Shown piece by piece: positions 56,833 through 64,000 of a stretch of 64,000 nt of DNA. The stretch is from contig NZ_QMEY01000004.1 of assembly GCF_003315795.1 (NCBI RefSeq), forward strand, positions 186,001-250,000, written 5' to 3'. The stretch is from Spongiactinospora rosea (lineage in GTDB: Bacteria; Actinomycetota; Actinomycetes; Streptosporangiales; Streptosporangiaceae). Both the position numbers and the translations under genes were made by a program. Positions within the stretch are counted from its first letter, which is position 1, and every line of letters starts with the position of its first letter. The notes below the pieces were generated by a model, which worked only from the letters and a program-made list of their open reading frames with translations, was not told the origin of the DNA and did no database searches.

Positions 56833-57389
56833 CGCGGGCCGCCGCTTCTCCAACGACTACCTCGGCGTGGTGCTCGGGTGACCCGCGCCTGGATTCGGTA
56901 AAGAGCTTCCCCCGGGAAGGGCGCGTCCGCGTGTCCCGTCGCCACCGCCACTCGCGGGCGGGGCACATTCAGGACCGCCTTCCCGCCGCTCAGCCTCTGA
57001 TCCGATGGAGATCCCGCAGATGGTACTCCTCCGCCGCGCCGTCCAGGACCCGGCCGGCCGTCCCGCCGCCGCGCTCCGGCCGCCCGCCGTGCCCTCGCCG
57101 CCCCGTTTCACGCCCCCTTGCGTAAGCCCTCCCCCGGCTTCTTCCGTCAAGTCCGCCGCACGTCGCCGCGCCATCGGGAAGAATCCGTCAGGGACATCCG
57201 GCCTCCCCCCGGCCACGGGTGGGATGTAAGCCGATGGAAACGGCGAATGTGACGGGCGTCACATCGGATCGAGCCCCCTCCAGCAAGGCGATGTTCGGAC
57301 ATGCCGGGTACGGTGCTGGAAGGCAACCGGCACACGCGAGAGACTCAAGGGTCCGGGGGAAGATTGAGCTCGACGACGAAGGGACTCGC
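56833..57389. other. Intergenic region upstream of sepH
   Basis: 557 bp with no supported gene. A short hairpin CTTCC-CCCG-GGAAG (56906-56919) may end the MFS transcript. The last part holds the sepH promoter, which I could not pin down. Confidence 0.45.
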
Positions 57390-59081
57390 ATGCAGGAGCT
57401 CCGGCTCGTCGCGGTGAGCGAGGACGGCACTTACCTCGTGCTGGCGACGGCCGGCCGAGGTACGCGGTTCACGCTTCCCGTAGATGACCGGCTCCGCGCG
57501 GCGGTCCGCGGAAACTTCTCCCGTCTCGGCCAGTACGAGATCGAAGTGGAGAGTCCGTTGCGCCCTAAGGAGATCCAGGCCCGAATCCGCGCGGGGGAGA
57601 CCGCCGAGGAGATCGCCGCCACCGCGGGGATTCCGGTCGAGCGGGTCCGCTGGTTCGAAGGTCCCGTCCTGCAGGAGCGCGAGTACATGGCCCAGCAGGC
57701 GCAGCGCGTGGCGGTGCGGCTGCCCGGCGAGTCCTCTCCCGGCCCCACCCTCGGCGAACTGGTCGCCGAGCGGCTGACCCGGCGCGGCGTGCCCGCCGAC
57801 GAGATCGACTGGGATTCGGCCAAGCGCGACGACGGCCTGTGGCGGGTCAAGCTCGGCTTCGTCTGGAACGGTCACACCCGGCACGCCGAGTGGCTGTTCG
57901 ACCCGCGCCGCCGGCACATCTCCCCGCACGACGACGAGGCCCTGCGGCTGTCGTCGGCCGACTACGTCGAGCCCGGCGGCGAGGCCGCCGACCCGGTGCC
58001 CGACTCCACGGTGACGCCGTTCGTGCCGCGGGTGGCCAAGCTCCAGCCGGTGCCGCCGCTCGCGCCCGAGCCGTCGCCGCCGAAGAGCTTCCCGTCCGTG
58101 GTACGCCACGAGCCGCCCCCGCCACCGGACCCCGCGCCGCGCCCGGCCCCTCCGGCGCTGCCACGTACCGCCCCGCCCGCGCTGCCGCGCGCGGAACCGG
58201 GCTTCCTCACGCCGCGGCCTGAGCCGCACCGCCAGGCGACCGGCCGCCTCTATGAAGAGGAAAGGGAGATTCCGCCCGCTCCTCCCATACCCGTGCCTCC
58301 GGCGGCGCCGGCCCTGCCAGAGGCCGTCCACCGGCCCCGTATCGAGGAACCGCCCGCCAGGGCCATCCCCGCCGAGCCCGCCGAGCACCCCGCGATGCCT
58401 CCCGCCGCGCCCGTGGCCGACGATCAACCGGCGGCGGGCGATTCGGCCGTCGCCGAGCCCGAAGCGACGCTGATCCCGGCCGAGCCGTCACCGCCCGCCG
58501 AGCCGGAGGTCACGCCGATCCCGGCTCCAGCCGCCCCCGTCCCGGTCGTGGCCGAGCAGGAACCGGCTGTGATCTCCGTACCGCCCGAGTCGCCGGCGGC
58601 CCCCGACCCCGCTCCGGTGATCGCCGAGCCGGAGACCTCGACGAGCCCGGCTGTGGCCGAGCCACCGGCGAGCCCCGAGCCCGTCCCCGTCCCGGCTTTG
58701 GCCGAGCGGGCCGAGACGACGGTCGTCGCGGCTGCGGATGAGCCCGAGAAGGCGTCGGCGAGCGATGAGTCCGCGCCCGCCGTACAGGAGGCCGCCGCCG
58801 AAGCGCCGCCCGAGCCCGAGCCGCAGCAGGACAAGGCGGCGAAGGCCGCCGAACCGAAGCCGGAGCCACGCCCAGGGCCCGCACCCGAGCCGGAGCCGGA
58901 GCCGCAACCGGAGCCCAAGCCGGTGGAGAAGGCCGCCGAGACGGCCCCGCCGCCTCCACCGCCCACGCCACCGACGCCCAAGCCCGCTCCCGCGCGCCCC
59001 GCCCGAAAGAGCTCAAGGGGACGACGCGCGTCCGTCCCCTCCTGGGACGAGATCATGTTCGGCGCCCGCAAGCAGGACTGA
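57390..59081 (+). CDS. sepH: Septation protein SepH
   Basis: A 563-residue protein that binds FtsZ and promotes sporulation septation in Streptomyces. Its conserved N-terminal part (DUF3071, about 1-175) starts MQELRLVAVSEDGTYLVLAT and contains a helix-turn-helix (EEIAATAGIPVERVRWFEGPV). The middle 370 residues are low-complexity Pro/Glu/Ala/Val, and the end is the short conserved SWDEIMFGARKQD. The ATG is set by the family N-terminus. A small hairpin CCAGCC/GGCTGG follows the stop. Confidence 0.95.
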   Translation: MQELRLVAVSEDGTYLVLATAGRGTRFTLPVDDRLRAAVRGNFSRLGQYEIEVESPLRPKEIQARIRAGETAEEIAATAGIPVERVRWFEGPVLQEREYMAQQAQRVAVRLPGESSPGPTLGELVAERLTRRGVPADEIDWDSAKRDDGLWRVKLGFVWNGHTRHAEWLFDPRRRHISPHDDEALRLSSADYVEPGGEAADPVPDSTVTPFVPRVAKLQPVPPLAPEPSPPKSFPSVVRHEPPPPPDPAPRPAPPALPRTAPPALPRAEPGFLTPRPEPHRQATGRLYEEEREIPPAPPIPVPPAAPALPEAVHRPRIEEPPARAIPAEPAEHPAMPPAAPVADDQPAAGDSAVAEPEATLIPAEPSPPAEPEVTPIPAPAAPVPVVAEQEPAVISVPPESPAAPDPAPVIAEPETSTSPAVAEPPASPEPVPVPALAERAETTVVAAADEPEKASASDESAPAVQEAAAEAPPEPEPQQDKAAKAAEPKPEPRPGPAPEPEPEPQPEPKPVEKAAETAPPPPPPTPPTPKPAPARPARKSSRGRRASVPSWDEIMFGARKQD

Positions 59082-59385
59082 CCACCAGCCCCCGGCTGGA
59101 CGCCACGCCTCTGCCCGAAGATCCACATTACCCCACCGCCCACCCACGCCCCACCTGAACATCCACGCGGTCGCGCCAACATCGCCATGACGGCCCGACC
59201 GACTTCACCCCCCCCGGCCGATGGCGGCGTTCACCGCGCCCGCCGTACTGTCGAGCAGGCAGGGCCGCCGGTCGATCGACGTACTCGGTAGCCGTACCGA
59301 GGCCGATGGAGGCGCGTACCGTCGAGCGGGTGCGCGGCCAGCCACTGCCATACTCCGCCCGCGCGCGACGGCCAGGGCTCGCTGA
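59082..59385. other. Intergenic, no gene seen
   Basis: 304 bp between the convergent sepH and the PH-domain gene. Only a 6-bp-stem hairpin (59085-59099) right after sepH was seen; frames on both strands look like GC-driven chance frames. Confidence 0.4.
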
Positions 59386-61335
59386 TCAAGCAGGAGGGCC
59401 GGGTTTGGTCGTGAAGGGGGCCAGCCAGTCGGGGGTGACCTCGGCGGCGAAGGCCGGGCCTTCCGCTTCCGCGACGTCGAGGGCCGCGTACCCGCCTGAG
59501 CCCGCTCCCACGCCGGCGATCGCCGTGAGCACGCCCGCCTGGCGCTGGAACCACGTCTGGCGCAGGGTCCAGCCGACGACCGCCCGGCGTTCGACCACCG
59601 CCTGGCGGCGGCGCAGGGACCCGGAGCGTACGGACAGGCGCGTGCCGTCGTAGGCGTGCCCGAGCGAGCGGTACCGGTCGAGCCCCAGCGGTACGCCCAG
59701 TACGGCCGGCAGCAACACGACGCCCGTCGGCGCCCACCACTCCCAGTCCCCCGTCACGAGGGCCGTCACGGCCCCCACAGCCGCCAGGAACAGCCACGGA
59801 GCGACCGCGCGGAACATCCTGCGGCGCAGGGCGGCGGCCGGGTGCGAGCGCAGCGGCGCGACGAACTCGCCGACCGCCTCGGCCGTGACGGTCAGCGCGG
59901 CCTGGCGCGGCACGACCGGGAGGAGCTGGCCCCGGGTCTGCGAGTCGCCCAGCCCGGTCACGATCGCCCATACCCGCGCCACGCGGGCGGCGCGCTCGGC
60001 CGGCGCGTCGACGATCTCGTATCCCCTGACCCGGCGTCGTTCGAGTGAAACGCTGCGCCGGTTGATCAACCCGCGCTCGGCGACCAGGTAGCCGTCCCGG
60101 GATCGCAGCGTGAAGTCCCAGTTGAAGACCGCGTACATGACCGCGCCCACGAACGGCATGGCCAGCACGAGCAGGAGCGCCGCCACGACCAGGAGCCAGG
60201 GATGCGTCCACAGCCACTTTCCGAGGTCCCAGGCGGCCCGGCGGCCGAACCCGAACTCCTCGCCCCACTGGAAGGCCAGGCCCACCGCACCGGCGGCCAG
60301 CGCGAACGGGGTGAGCAGGTACGCGCCGGACAGCGGGCCGTACAGGAGCCACTTTCGCGGCACGGCCGTGTGGATCTGCTCCGGCGTGGAGGGCGCGGCC
60401 TCGCCGGGTACGGCCGGCGTCGCCGGGGCCTCCTCCTGGACCGCCTCGGGGACCTGGCCCCTGGCCGCCCTGGCACGGCGCAAAAGTACGCCCTTGAGGC
60501 GTTCGGCCTCGGCGGCCGTCACGCCGTTCAGCTCTCCCTCCTGCTTCTCGCCGCCGCCTCTGGCGCCGGTGTCGATCCGCAGGACCGAAAGACCGAGCAG
60601 CCGGTGCAGCGGCGGGGTGCTGATGTCCACGCCGCGGACCCGCTCCAGCGGGATCGTCCGCACCGAACGGCTGACCAGCGCACGGGTCAGCTCCAGGCGG
60701 TCACCGACGATCTGGTACGTGAACGTCGCCCACCGCACCACCGAGTAGACGACGGTGCCCACCACTCCGAACGCGGCCCACCCGAACGACGCCGGGGAGA
60801 ACCCGCCCACGAACAGCACGCCGACGAGCGGCACGAACAACGACGGCAGCATCCGCACCGGGTCGATCAGCAGGACCCTCGGACTGAGCCGCGCGGGCGC
60901 CGCGACCGCCGCCCCGCCGTTCCCAGGCCGGCCCGCCCCACCGGCCCCCGGCGGCCCGGGCGGCCCCGAAGACGGCGGCCCTTGAAACCCCGCCCCCGGA
61001 GCACCGTCACCTCCATGAAACCGACCGGCCCCGTCCCCAGCAGGCGGAACCGAACCACCCTCACCCGCCGAGCCCCCATACGACCCACCGGACGGCGAGG
61101 CAAGCCGCTCCCCCGACGACGGAACTCCATCCCCCGCACCCGGCGAAACGGCCCCGCTCTCAGACGATGAGACAGACCGCCCTCCAGGACGCAGAACCCA
61201 TTGCGATGCCTCTGAGGGCGACACGGACGGCTCCCCCGACGACGGGACCTGCCCCTCACCATGCGGGACCGGCCCACCCCCAGCAGAACCCTCTTCCCGG
61301 GCCGGGGTGGGATGGTCGTCCGGGGAGGAGGTCAT
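59386..61335 (-). CDS. Membrane protein with three bacterial PH domains (YdbT-like)
   Basis: A 649-residue protein with a Gly/Ser/Pro-rich N-terminal region (about 1-140), then pairs of helices alternating with three bPH_2 domains: near FTYQIVGDRLELTRALVSRSVRTIPLERVRGVDI, WDFTLRSRDGYLVAERGLINRRSVSLERRRVRGYEI and LGHAYDGTRLSVRSGSLRRRQAVVERRAVVGW. This is the YdbT/YdbS class, a membrane pair conserved in Gram-positives; function is unclear (Bacillus YdbST affects bacteriocin sensitivity). Its ATG overlaps the stop of the upstream partner gene. Confidence 0.9.
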   Translation of the reverse strand: MTSSPDDHPTPAREEGSAGGGPVPHGEGQVPSSGEPSVSPSEASQWVLRPGGRSVSSSESGAVSPGAGDGVPSSGERLASPSGGSYGGSAGEGGSVPPAGDGAGRFHGGDGAPGAGFQGPPSSGPPGPPGAGGAGRPGNGGAAVAAPARLSPRVLLIDPVRMLPSLFVPLVGVLFVGGFSPASFGWAAFGVVGTVVYSVVRWATFTYQIVGDRLELTRALVSRSVRTIPLERVRGVDISTPPLHRLLGLSVLRIDTGARGGGEKQEGELNGVTAAEAERLKGVLLRRARAARGQVPEAVQEEAPATPAVPGEAAPSTPEQIHTAVPRKWLLYGPLSGAYLLTPFALAAGAVGLAFQWGEEFGFGRRAAWDLGKWLWTHPWLLVVAALLLVLAMPFVGAVMYAVFNWDFTLRSRDGYLVAERGLINRRSVSLERRRVRGYEIVDAPAERAARVARVWAIVTGLGDSQTRGQLLPVVPRQAALTVTAEAVGEFVAPLRSHPAAALRRRMFRAVAPWLFLAAVGAVTALVTGDWEWWAPTGVVLLPAVLGVPLGLDRYRSLGHAYDGTRLSVRSGSLRRRQAVVERRAVVGWTLRQTWFQRQAGVLTAIAGVGAGSGGYAALDVAEAEGPAFAAEVTPDWLAPFTTKPGPPA

Positions 61336-61847
61336 GTGGCGTCGTCCCTGAGTTCTTCCGCTCGGCGGGCGAGGTCTTCCGCGAGGCGGGCGGCCACCGG
61401 GTAGTCGAGGCCCTTGATGCTGGAGGAACCGGCGTAGGAGGCGGTGCGGATCTCCACGGTGGCCAGGCCGAGCATGCGCTCGAACCACCCCTGGGCCTTG
61501 TCCACCGTCTGGATGCGGCTCACCGGTACGAAGACCCACTGCCTGCTGATCCACCCGGAACGGGCGTACACGACATCAGCCGTCAGCTCCCACCGGTGTA
61601 CCGCATAGCGCCACAGCGGCTCGATGACCACGAACGGCGCCATCACCACGACCACCGCCACCGGCAGCAGCCAGGAGTCGGCCGCCAGCCACCCCGGCAC
61701 CCACCACCACTCCGCGCCGTCGATCCACAGCGCCGCGAGCAGCGAGCCGATCAGCAGCAGGGCGAAGCCGAACAGGGCCTCCAGCACCCACAGCGTGACG
61801 GCCTTGCGGGAGACCCGGTTGGCGGGGTCGCGAAGCGGAACGCTCAC
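61332..61847 (-). CDS. PH-domain membrane protein (YdbS-like partner)
   Basis: A 171-residue protein with two hydrophobic helices (AVTLWVLEALFGFALLLIGSLLAALW and WLLPVAVVVVMAPFVVIEPLW) followed by one bPH_2 domain (HRWELTADVVYARSGWISRQWVFVPVSRIQTVDKAQGWFERMLGLATVEIRT). GGGAGGG precedes the chosen GTG. Forms an operon with the longer PH protein through a 4-bp overlap. Confidence 0.9.
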   Translation of the reverse strand: MSVPLRDPANRVSRKAVTLWVLEALFGFALLLIGSLLAALWIDGAEWWWVPGWLAADSWLLPVAVVVVMAPFVVIEPLWRYAVHRWELTADVVYARSGWISRQWVFVPVSRIQTVDKAQGWFERMLGLATVEIRTASYAGSSSIKGLDYPVAARLAEDLARRAEELRDDAT

Positions 61848-62038
61848 CGGGCCCTCCCACCGCACGCGGGCGGCGCCTCGCGGGGCGGCGTTCTTGGCAT
61901 GGTCACCCTGTCAGCCTAAGCGCTCAGTGGGCTGTCAGCGGGATCTCAGCGGCTCGTGCCGCGGCCGGGCGAACGCCTCAGAGAAATGTCAGTGCCCCCT
62001 GGCAAGGTGTGACATCGACGATGAAGAGGAGATATCCG

Positions 62039-63007
62039 ATGGGACACGCGATAGAGGCCGAAGGGCTGGTCAAGCACTACGGCGCGACCAAGGCCCTCGA
62101 TGGCGTCGATCTCGTGGTGCCGCAGGGCCGGTTGCTGGGAGTGCTCGGGCCCAACGGCGCGGGCAAGACGACCGCCGTGCGGGTGCTCGCCACCCTGCTG
62201 CGGCCTGACGCGGGCACCGCGCGGGTCAACGGGTTCGACGTGCGGCGAGACGCCCACCAGGTGCGTTCGATGATCGGCCTGACCGGGCAGTACGCCGCGG
62301 TCGACGAGATGCTCACCGGCGTGGAGAACCTGCTGATGATCGGGCGGCTGCTCGGGCTGTCCAGGACCGACGCCAGGCGCAGGGCGGCCGAGCTGCTTGA
62401 GCGGTTCTCGCTCTCCGACGCGGGCGGGAGGGCCGCCAAGACCTTCTCCGGCGGCATGCGCCGGCGGCTCGACCTGGCGGCCAGCCTGGTGGGCAGGCCC
62501 CAGGTGCTGTTCCTCGACGAGCCCACGACGGGCCTCGACCCGCGCAGCCGCAACGAGCTGTGGGACGTGGTGCGCGGCCTGATGGCCGACGGGGTGACGG
62601 TGCTGCTGACGACCCAGTACCTGGAGGAGGCCGACCAGCTCGCCGACGACATCGTGGTGTTCGACCACGGCAAGGTGATCGCCTCGGGCACCTCCGACGA
62701 ACTCAAGTCCCGCACCGGCGCGCAGGTGCTGGAGGTCCGCCCGGCCCAGGCGACCCACCTTGACCTGGTCGCCCAGGTGGTGGGCGACGTGATCGACGAC
62801 CAGCCGGAGACCTCGGGCGGCAGGGTCACGGCGGCGGTGCACGATCCCGCGGTGGTCCCCGCGATCGTGCGGCGGCTCGACGACCTGGGGGTCGTGGCGT
62901 CCGAGCTGTCGCTGCGGCGGTCGAGCCTGGACGAGGTGTTCCTCGCCCTCACCGGCCACCGGGCCGAGGACGAGGCCGGCGCCGACAAGGAAGAGGCGCT
63001 GGTATGA
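62039..63007 (+). CDS. drrA: DrrA-type ABC exporter ATP-binding protein
   Basis: A 322-residue ATPase of the daunorubicin-resistance class. Walker A GPNGAGKTT, signature FSGGMRRRLDLAASL, Walker B VLFLDEPTTGLDP, and an H-loop region LLTTQYLEEADQLADDIVV. The C-terminal 80 residues match the DrrA extension. GAGGAG lies 7 nt before the ATG. Paired with the permease gene below through a micro-ORF. Substrate not known. Confidence 0.93.
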   Translation: MGHAIEAEGLVKHYGATKALDGVDLVVPQGRLLGVLGPNGAGKTTAVRVLATLLRPDAGTARVNGFDVRRDAHQVRSMIGLTGQYAAVDEMLTGVENLLMIGRLLGLSRTDARRRAAELLERFSLSDAGGRAAKTFSGGMRRRLDLAASLVGRPQVLFLDEPTTGLDPRSRNELWDVVRGLMADGVTVLLTTQYLEEADQLADDIVVFDHGKVIASGTSDELKSRTGAQVLEVRPAQATHLDLVAQVVGDVIDDQPETSGGRVTAAVHDPAVVPAIVRRLDDLGVVASELSLRRSSLDEVFLALTGHRAEDEAGADKEEALV

Positions 63008-63072
63008 CCGCCACCCCGAAGACCACCACCCCACCGGCCATTGACCACGATTTCGAAGGGAGCCTCGCGTGA
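63004..63072 (+). CDS. 22-codon micro-ORF bridging drrA and drrB
   Basis: A frame (MTATPKTTTPPAIDHDFEGS, then LA) whose ATG overlaps the drrA stop (ATGA) and whose TGA overlaps the drrB GTG (GTGA). The GGGAG site for drrB lies inside it. It may simply couple translation of the two genes. Confidence 0.4.
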   Translation: MTATPKTTTPPAIDHDFEGSLA

Positions 63073-63875
63073 CCACCATGAGCACCGCGATGCCGGCCGC
63101 GGCCAAGCGGGTCGGCACCGGCGCCACGGTGCGGCAGACCATGACGCTGGCCTGGCGCAGCCTCGTGCAGATCAAGCACAACCCGTGGGAGCTGCTCGAC
63201 CTCAGCATCCAGCCGATCATGTTCCTGCTGCTGTTCACCTACGTGTTCGGCGGCGCGATCTCCGGCTCCACGGGTGACTACCTGCAGTTCGCGCTGCCCG
63301 GCCTGCTCGTCCAGAACGCGCTGTTCTACACGCTTTCCACGGCGATCGGCCTGAACACCGACATCACCAAGGGCGTCTTCGACCGGCTGCGCAGCCTGCC
63401 CATCGCGCGCACCGCGCCGCTCGCCGGGCGGATCATCGCCGACACCTTCAAGCAGGTGTGGGCGTTCGCCCTGCTGGTCGGGTTCGGCATGATCCTCGGC
63501 TTCCGGGTGACCACGAGCGTGGCCGGGCTGGCCGGCGCGCTCGCGCTGCTCGTGGTGGTCTCGCTGGCGATGGCGTGGCTGTCGGTGCTGATCGGCCTGA
63601 AGGCGGCCAACCCGGAGAAGGTGCAGATGATCGCCTTCTCCACGATGATGCCGCTGACCTTCACCAGCAGCGCGCTGGTCCCCTCGCAGACCTTCCCCGG
63701 CTGGCTGGAGGCGTGGTCCAACGTCAACCCGGTCACCCATCTGGCCGACGCGATCCGCGGCCTGATGATCGGCGGCGAGGTGGCACAGCCCGCGATGATC
63801 TCGCTGCTGTGGGCGCTCGGGTTCGTGGTGGTCTTCGCGCCGCTGGCGATCCGGGTGTTCCGCAACCACGCCTGA
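63069..63875 (+). CDS. drrB: DrrB-type ABC exporter permease
   Basis: A 268-residue ABC-2 permease with six hydrophobic segments. Landmarks: TMTLAWRSLVQIKHNPWELLDLSIQPIMFLLLFTYVFGGAISG, DRLRSLPIARTAPLAGRIIAD, and a C-terminal PLTFTSSALVPSQTFPGWLEAWSNVNPVTHLADAIRGLMIGG. With the ATPase it forms an exporter, often for a self-made antibiotic or drug. GTG start overlaps the micro-ORF stop; GGGAG upstream. Confidence 0.93.
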   Translation: MTTMSTAMPAAAKRVGTGATVRQTMTLAWRSLVQIKHNPWELLDLSIQPIMFLLLFTYVFGGAISGSTGDYLQFALPGLLVQNALFYTLSTAIGLNTDITKGVFDRLRSLPIARTAPLAGRIIADTFKQVWAFALLVGFGMILGFRVTTSVAGLAGALALLVVVSLAMAWLSVLIGLKAANPEKVQMIAFSTMMPLTFTSSALVPSQTFPGWLEAWSNVNPVTHLADAIRGLMIGGEVAQPAMISLLWALGFVVVFAPLAIRVFRNHA

Positions 63876-63889
63876 CCGCAGGGCGCGAG

Positions 63890-63912
63890 GCCCGGCGGGT
63901 TCAGCGCCGGGC
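63890..63912. terminator. Hairpin between drrB and the right-edge gene
   Basis: GCCCGGCG (63890-63897) and CGCCGGGC (63905-63912) form an 8-bp stem with a 7-nt loop between convergent genes; the loop holds the right-edge gene's stop codon. Confidence 0.5.
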
Positions 63913-64000
63913 GGGCCCAGGGCCGCCTACGGGGGCGCGGGCCAGGGCCAGTACCTCGCCGAGCGGCATCGAACGGCCGCGCTCGAAGCACCGGAAGTGG
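63901..64000 (-). CDS. C-terminal fragment of a larger gene (runs off the edge)
   Basis: The last 32 codons of a leftward frame (HFRCFERGRSMPLGEVLALA ... GPARR, stop at 63901-63903). The segment ERGRSMPLGEVLALAR resembles the C-terminal end of large LuxR/AfsR-type regulators with TPR repeats (ERGR-x-h-x-h-x-E-A-h-A-h-A). The rest lies outside the window, so the assignment is weak. Confidence 0.45.
   Translation of the reverse strand, partial: HFRCFERGRSMPLGEVLALARAPVGGPGPARR

Overview
The window is high-GC DNA with dense gene packing, many GTG starts and 4-bp ATGA/GTGA overlaps. This is typical of an actinomycete. A SepH-type septation protein, a CutRS-like two-component pair, an F420-type oxidoreductase, an EspR-like HTH protein and XRE/DUF397 gene pairs point to a filamentous actinobacterium. 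A member of the Streptosporangiaceae or a close relative is my best guess; no rRNA or other phylogenetic marker is present to fix the genus.

Layout. 0-8 kb: an EspR-like regulator, a fadA/fadB beta-oxidation operon, an amino-acid permease and dxs (isoprenoid entry). 8-20 kb is the accessory part: a secreted zinc peptidase, a TauE/SafE exporter, a whiJ/abaA-type regulatory locus (XRE + DUF397, an RsbW-like ATPase and two small proteins that look like doubled DUF397 modules), AraC + dihydrofolate-reductase-like genes, a NUDIX hydrolase, a secreted propeller-like protein, a lower-GC lipoprotein gene and an MFS exporter. Two gene-poor stretches here (9.7-10.4 and 18.9-19.9 kb) carry copies of one short palindromic repeat family. 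20-27 kb: aconitase with an unusual AT-rich operator-like cluster upstream, a YdjM-type membrane protein, a PadR/DUF1707 pair whose two proteins are both histidine-rich, and a sugar porter. 26.7-30.7 kb: the bacterial RNA-repair pair pnkp-hen1.

31-40 kb reproduces, in order and orientation, a block I recall from mycobacteria (Rv2689c to dut): TRAM-domain RNA methyltransferase, KUP/APC-like permease, two TrkA/Ceo K+ proteins, DUF3159, an OB-fold protein, DUF3710 and dut. An AI-2E family transporter, valS, DUF4235, otsA and an EcsC-like gene separate this from DUF4193, a CutRS-like pair and a SuhB-type phosphatase. The right end (51-64 kb) has an S9 peptidase, actinobacterial (coproporphyrin) ferrochelatase, a lytic transglycosylase, an MFS transporter, sepH, two bacterial PH-domain membrane proteins and a DrrAB-type ABC exporter. 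The C-terminal end of a further gene runs off the right edge.

Most of the window is core metabolism and cell biology. The regions most worth a second look are the doubled-DUF397 locus, the dispersed repeat family, the aconitase upstream region, the His-rich PadR/DUF1707 pair, and the CutS-like kinase that has no extracellular cysteines.
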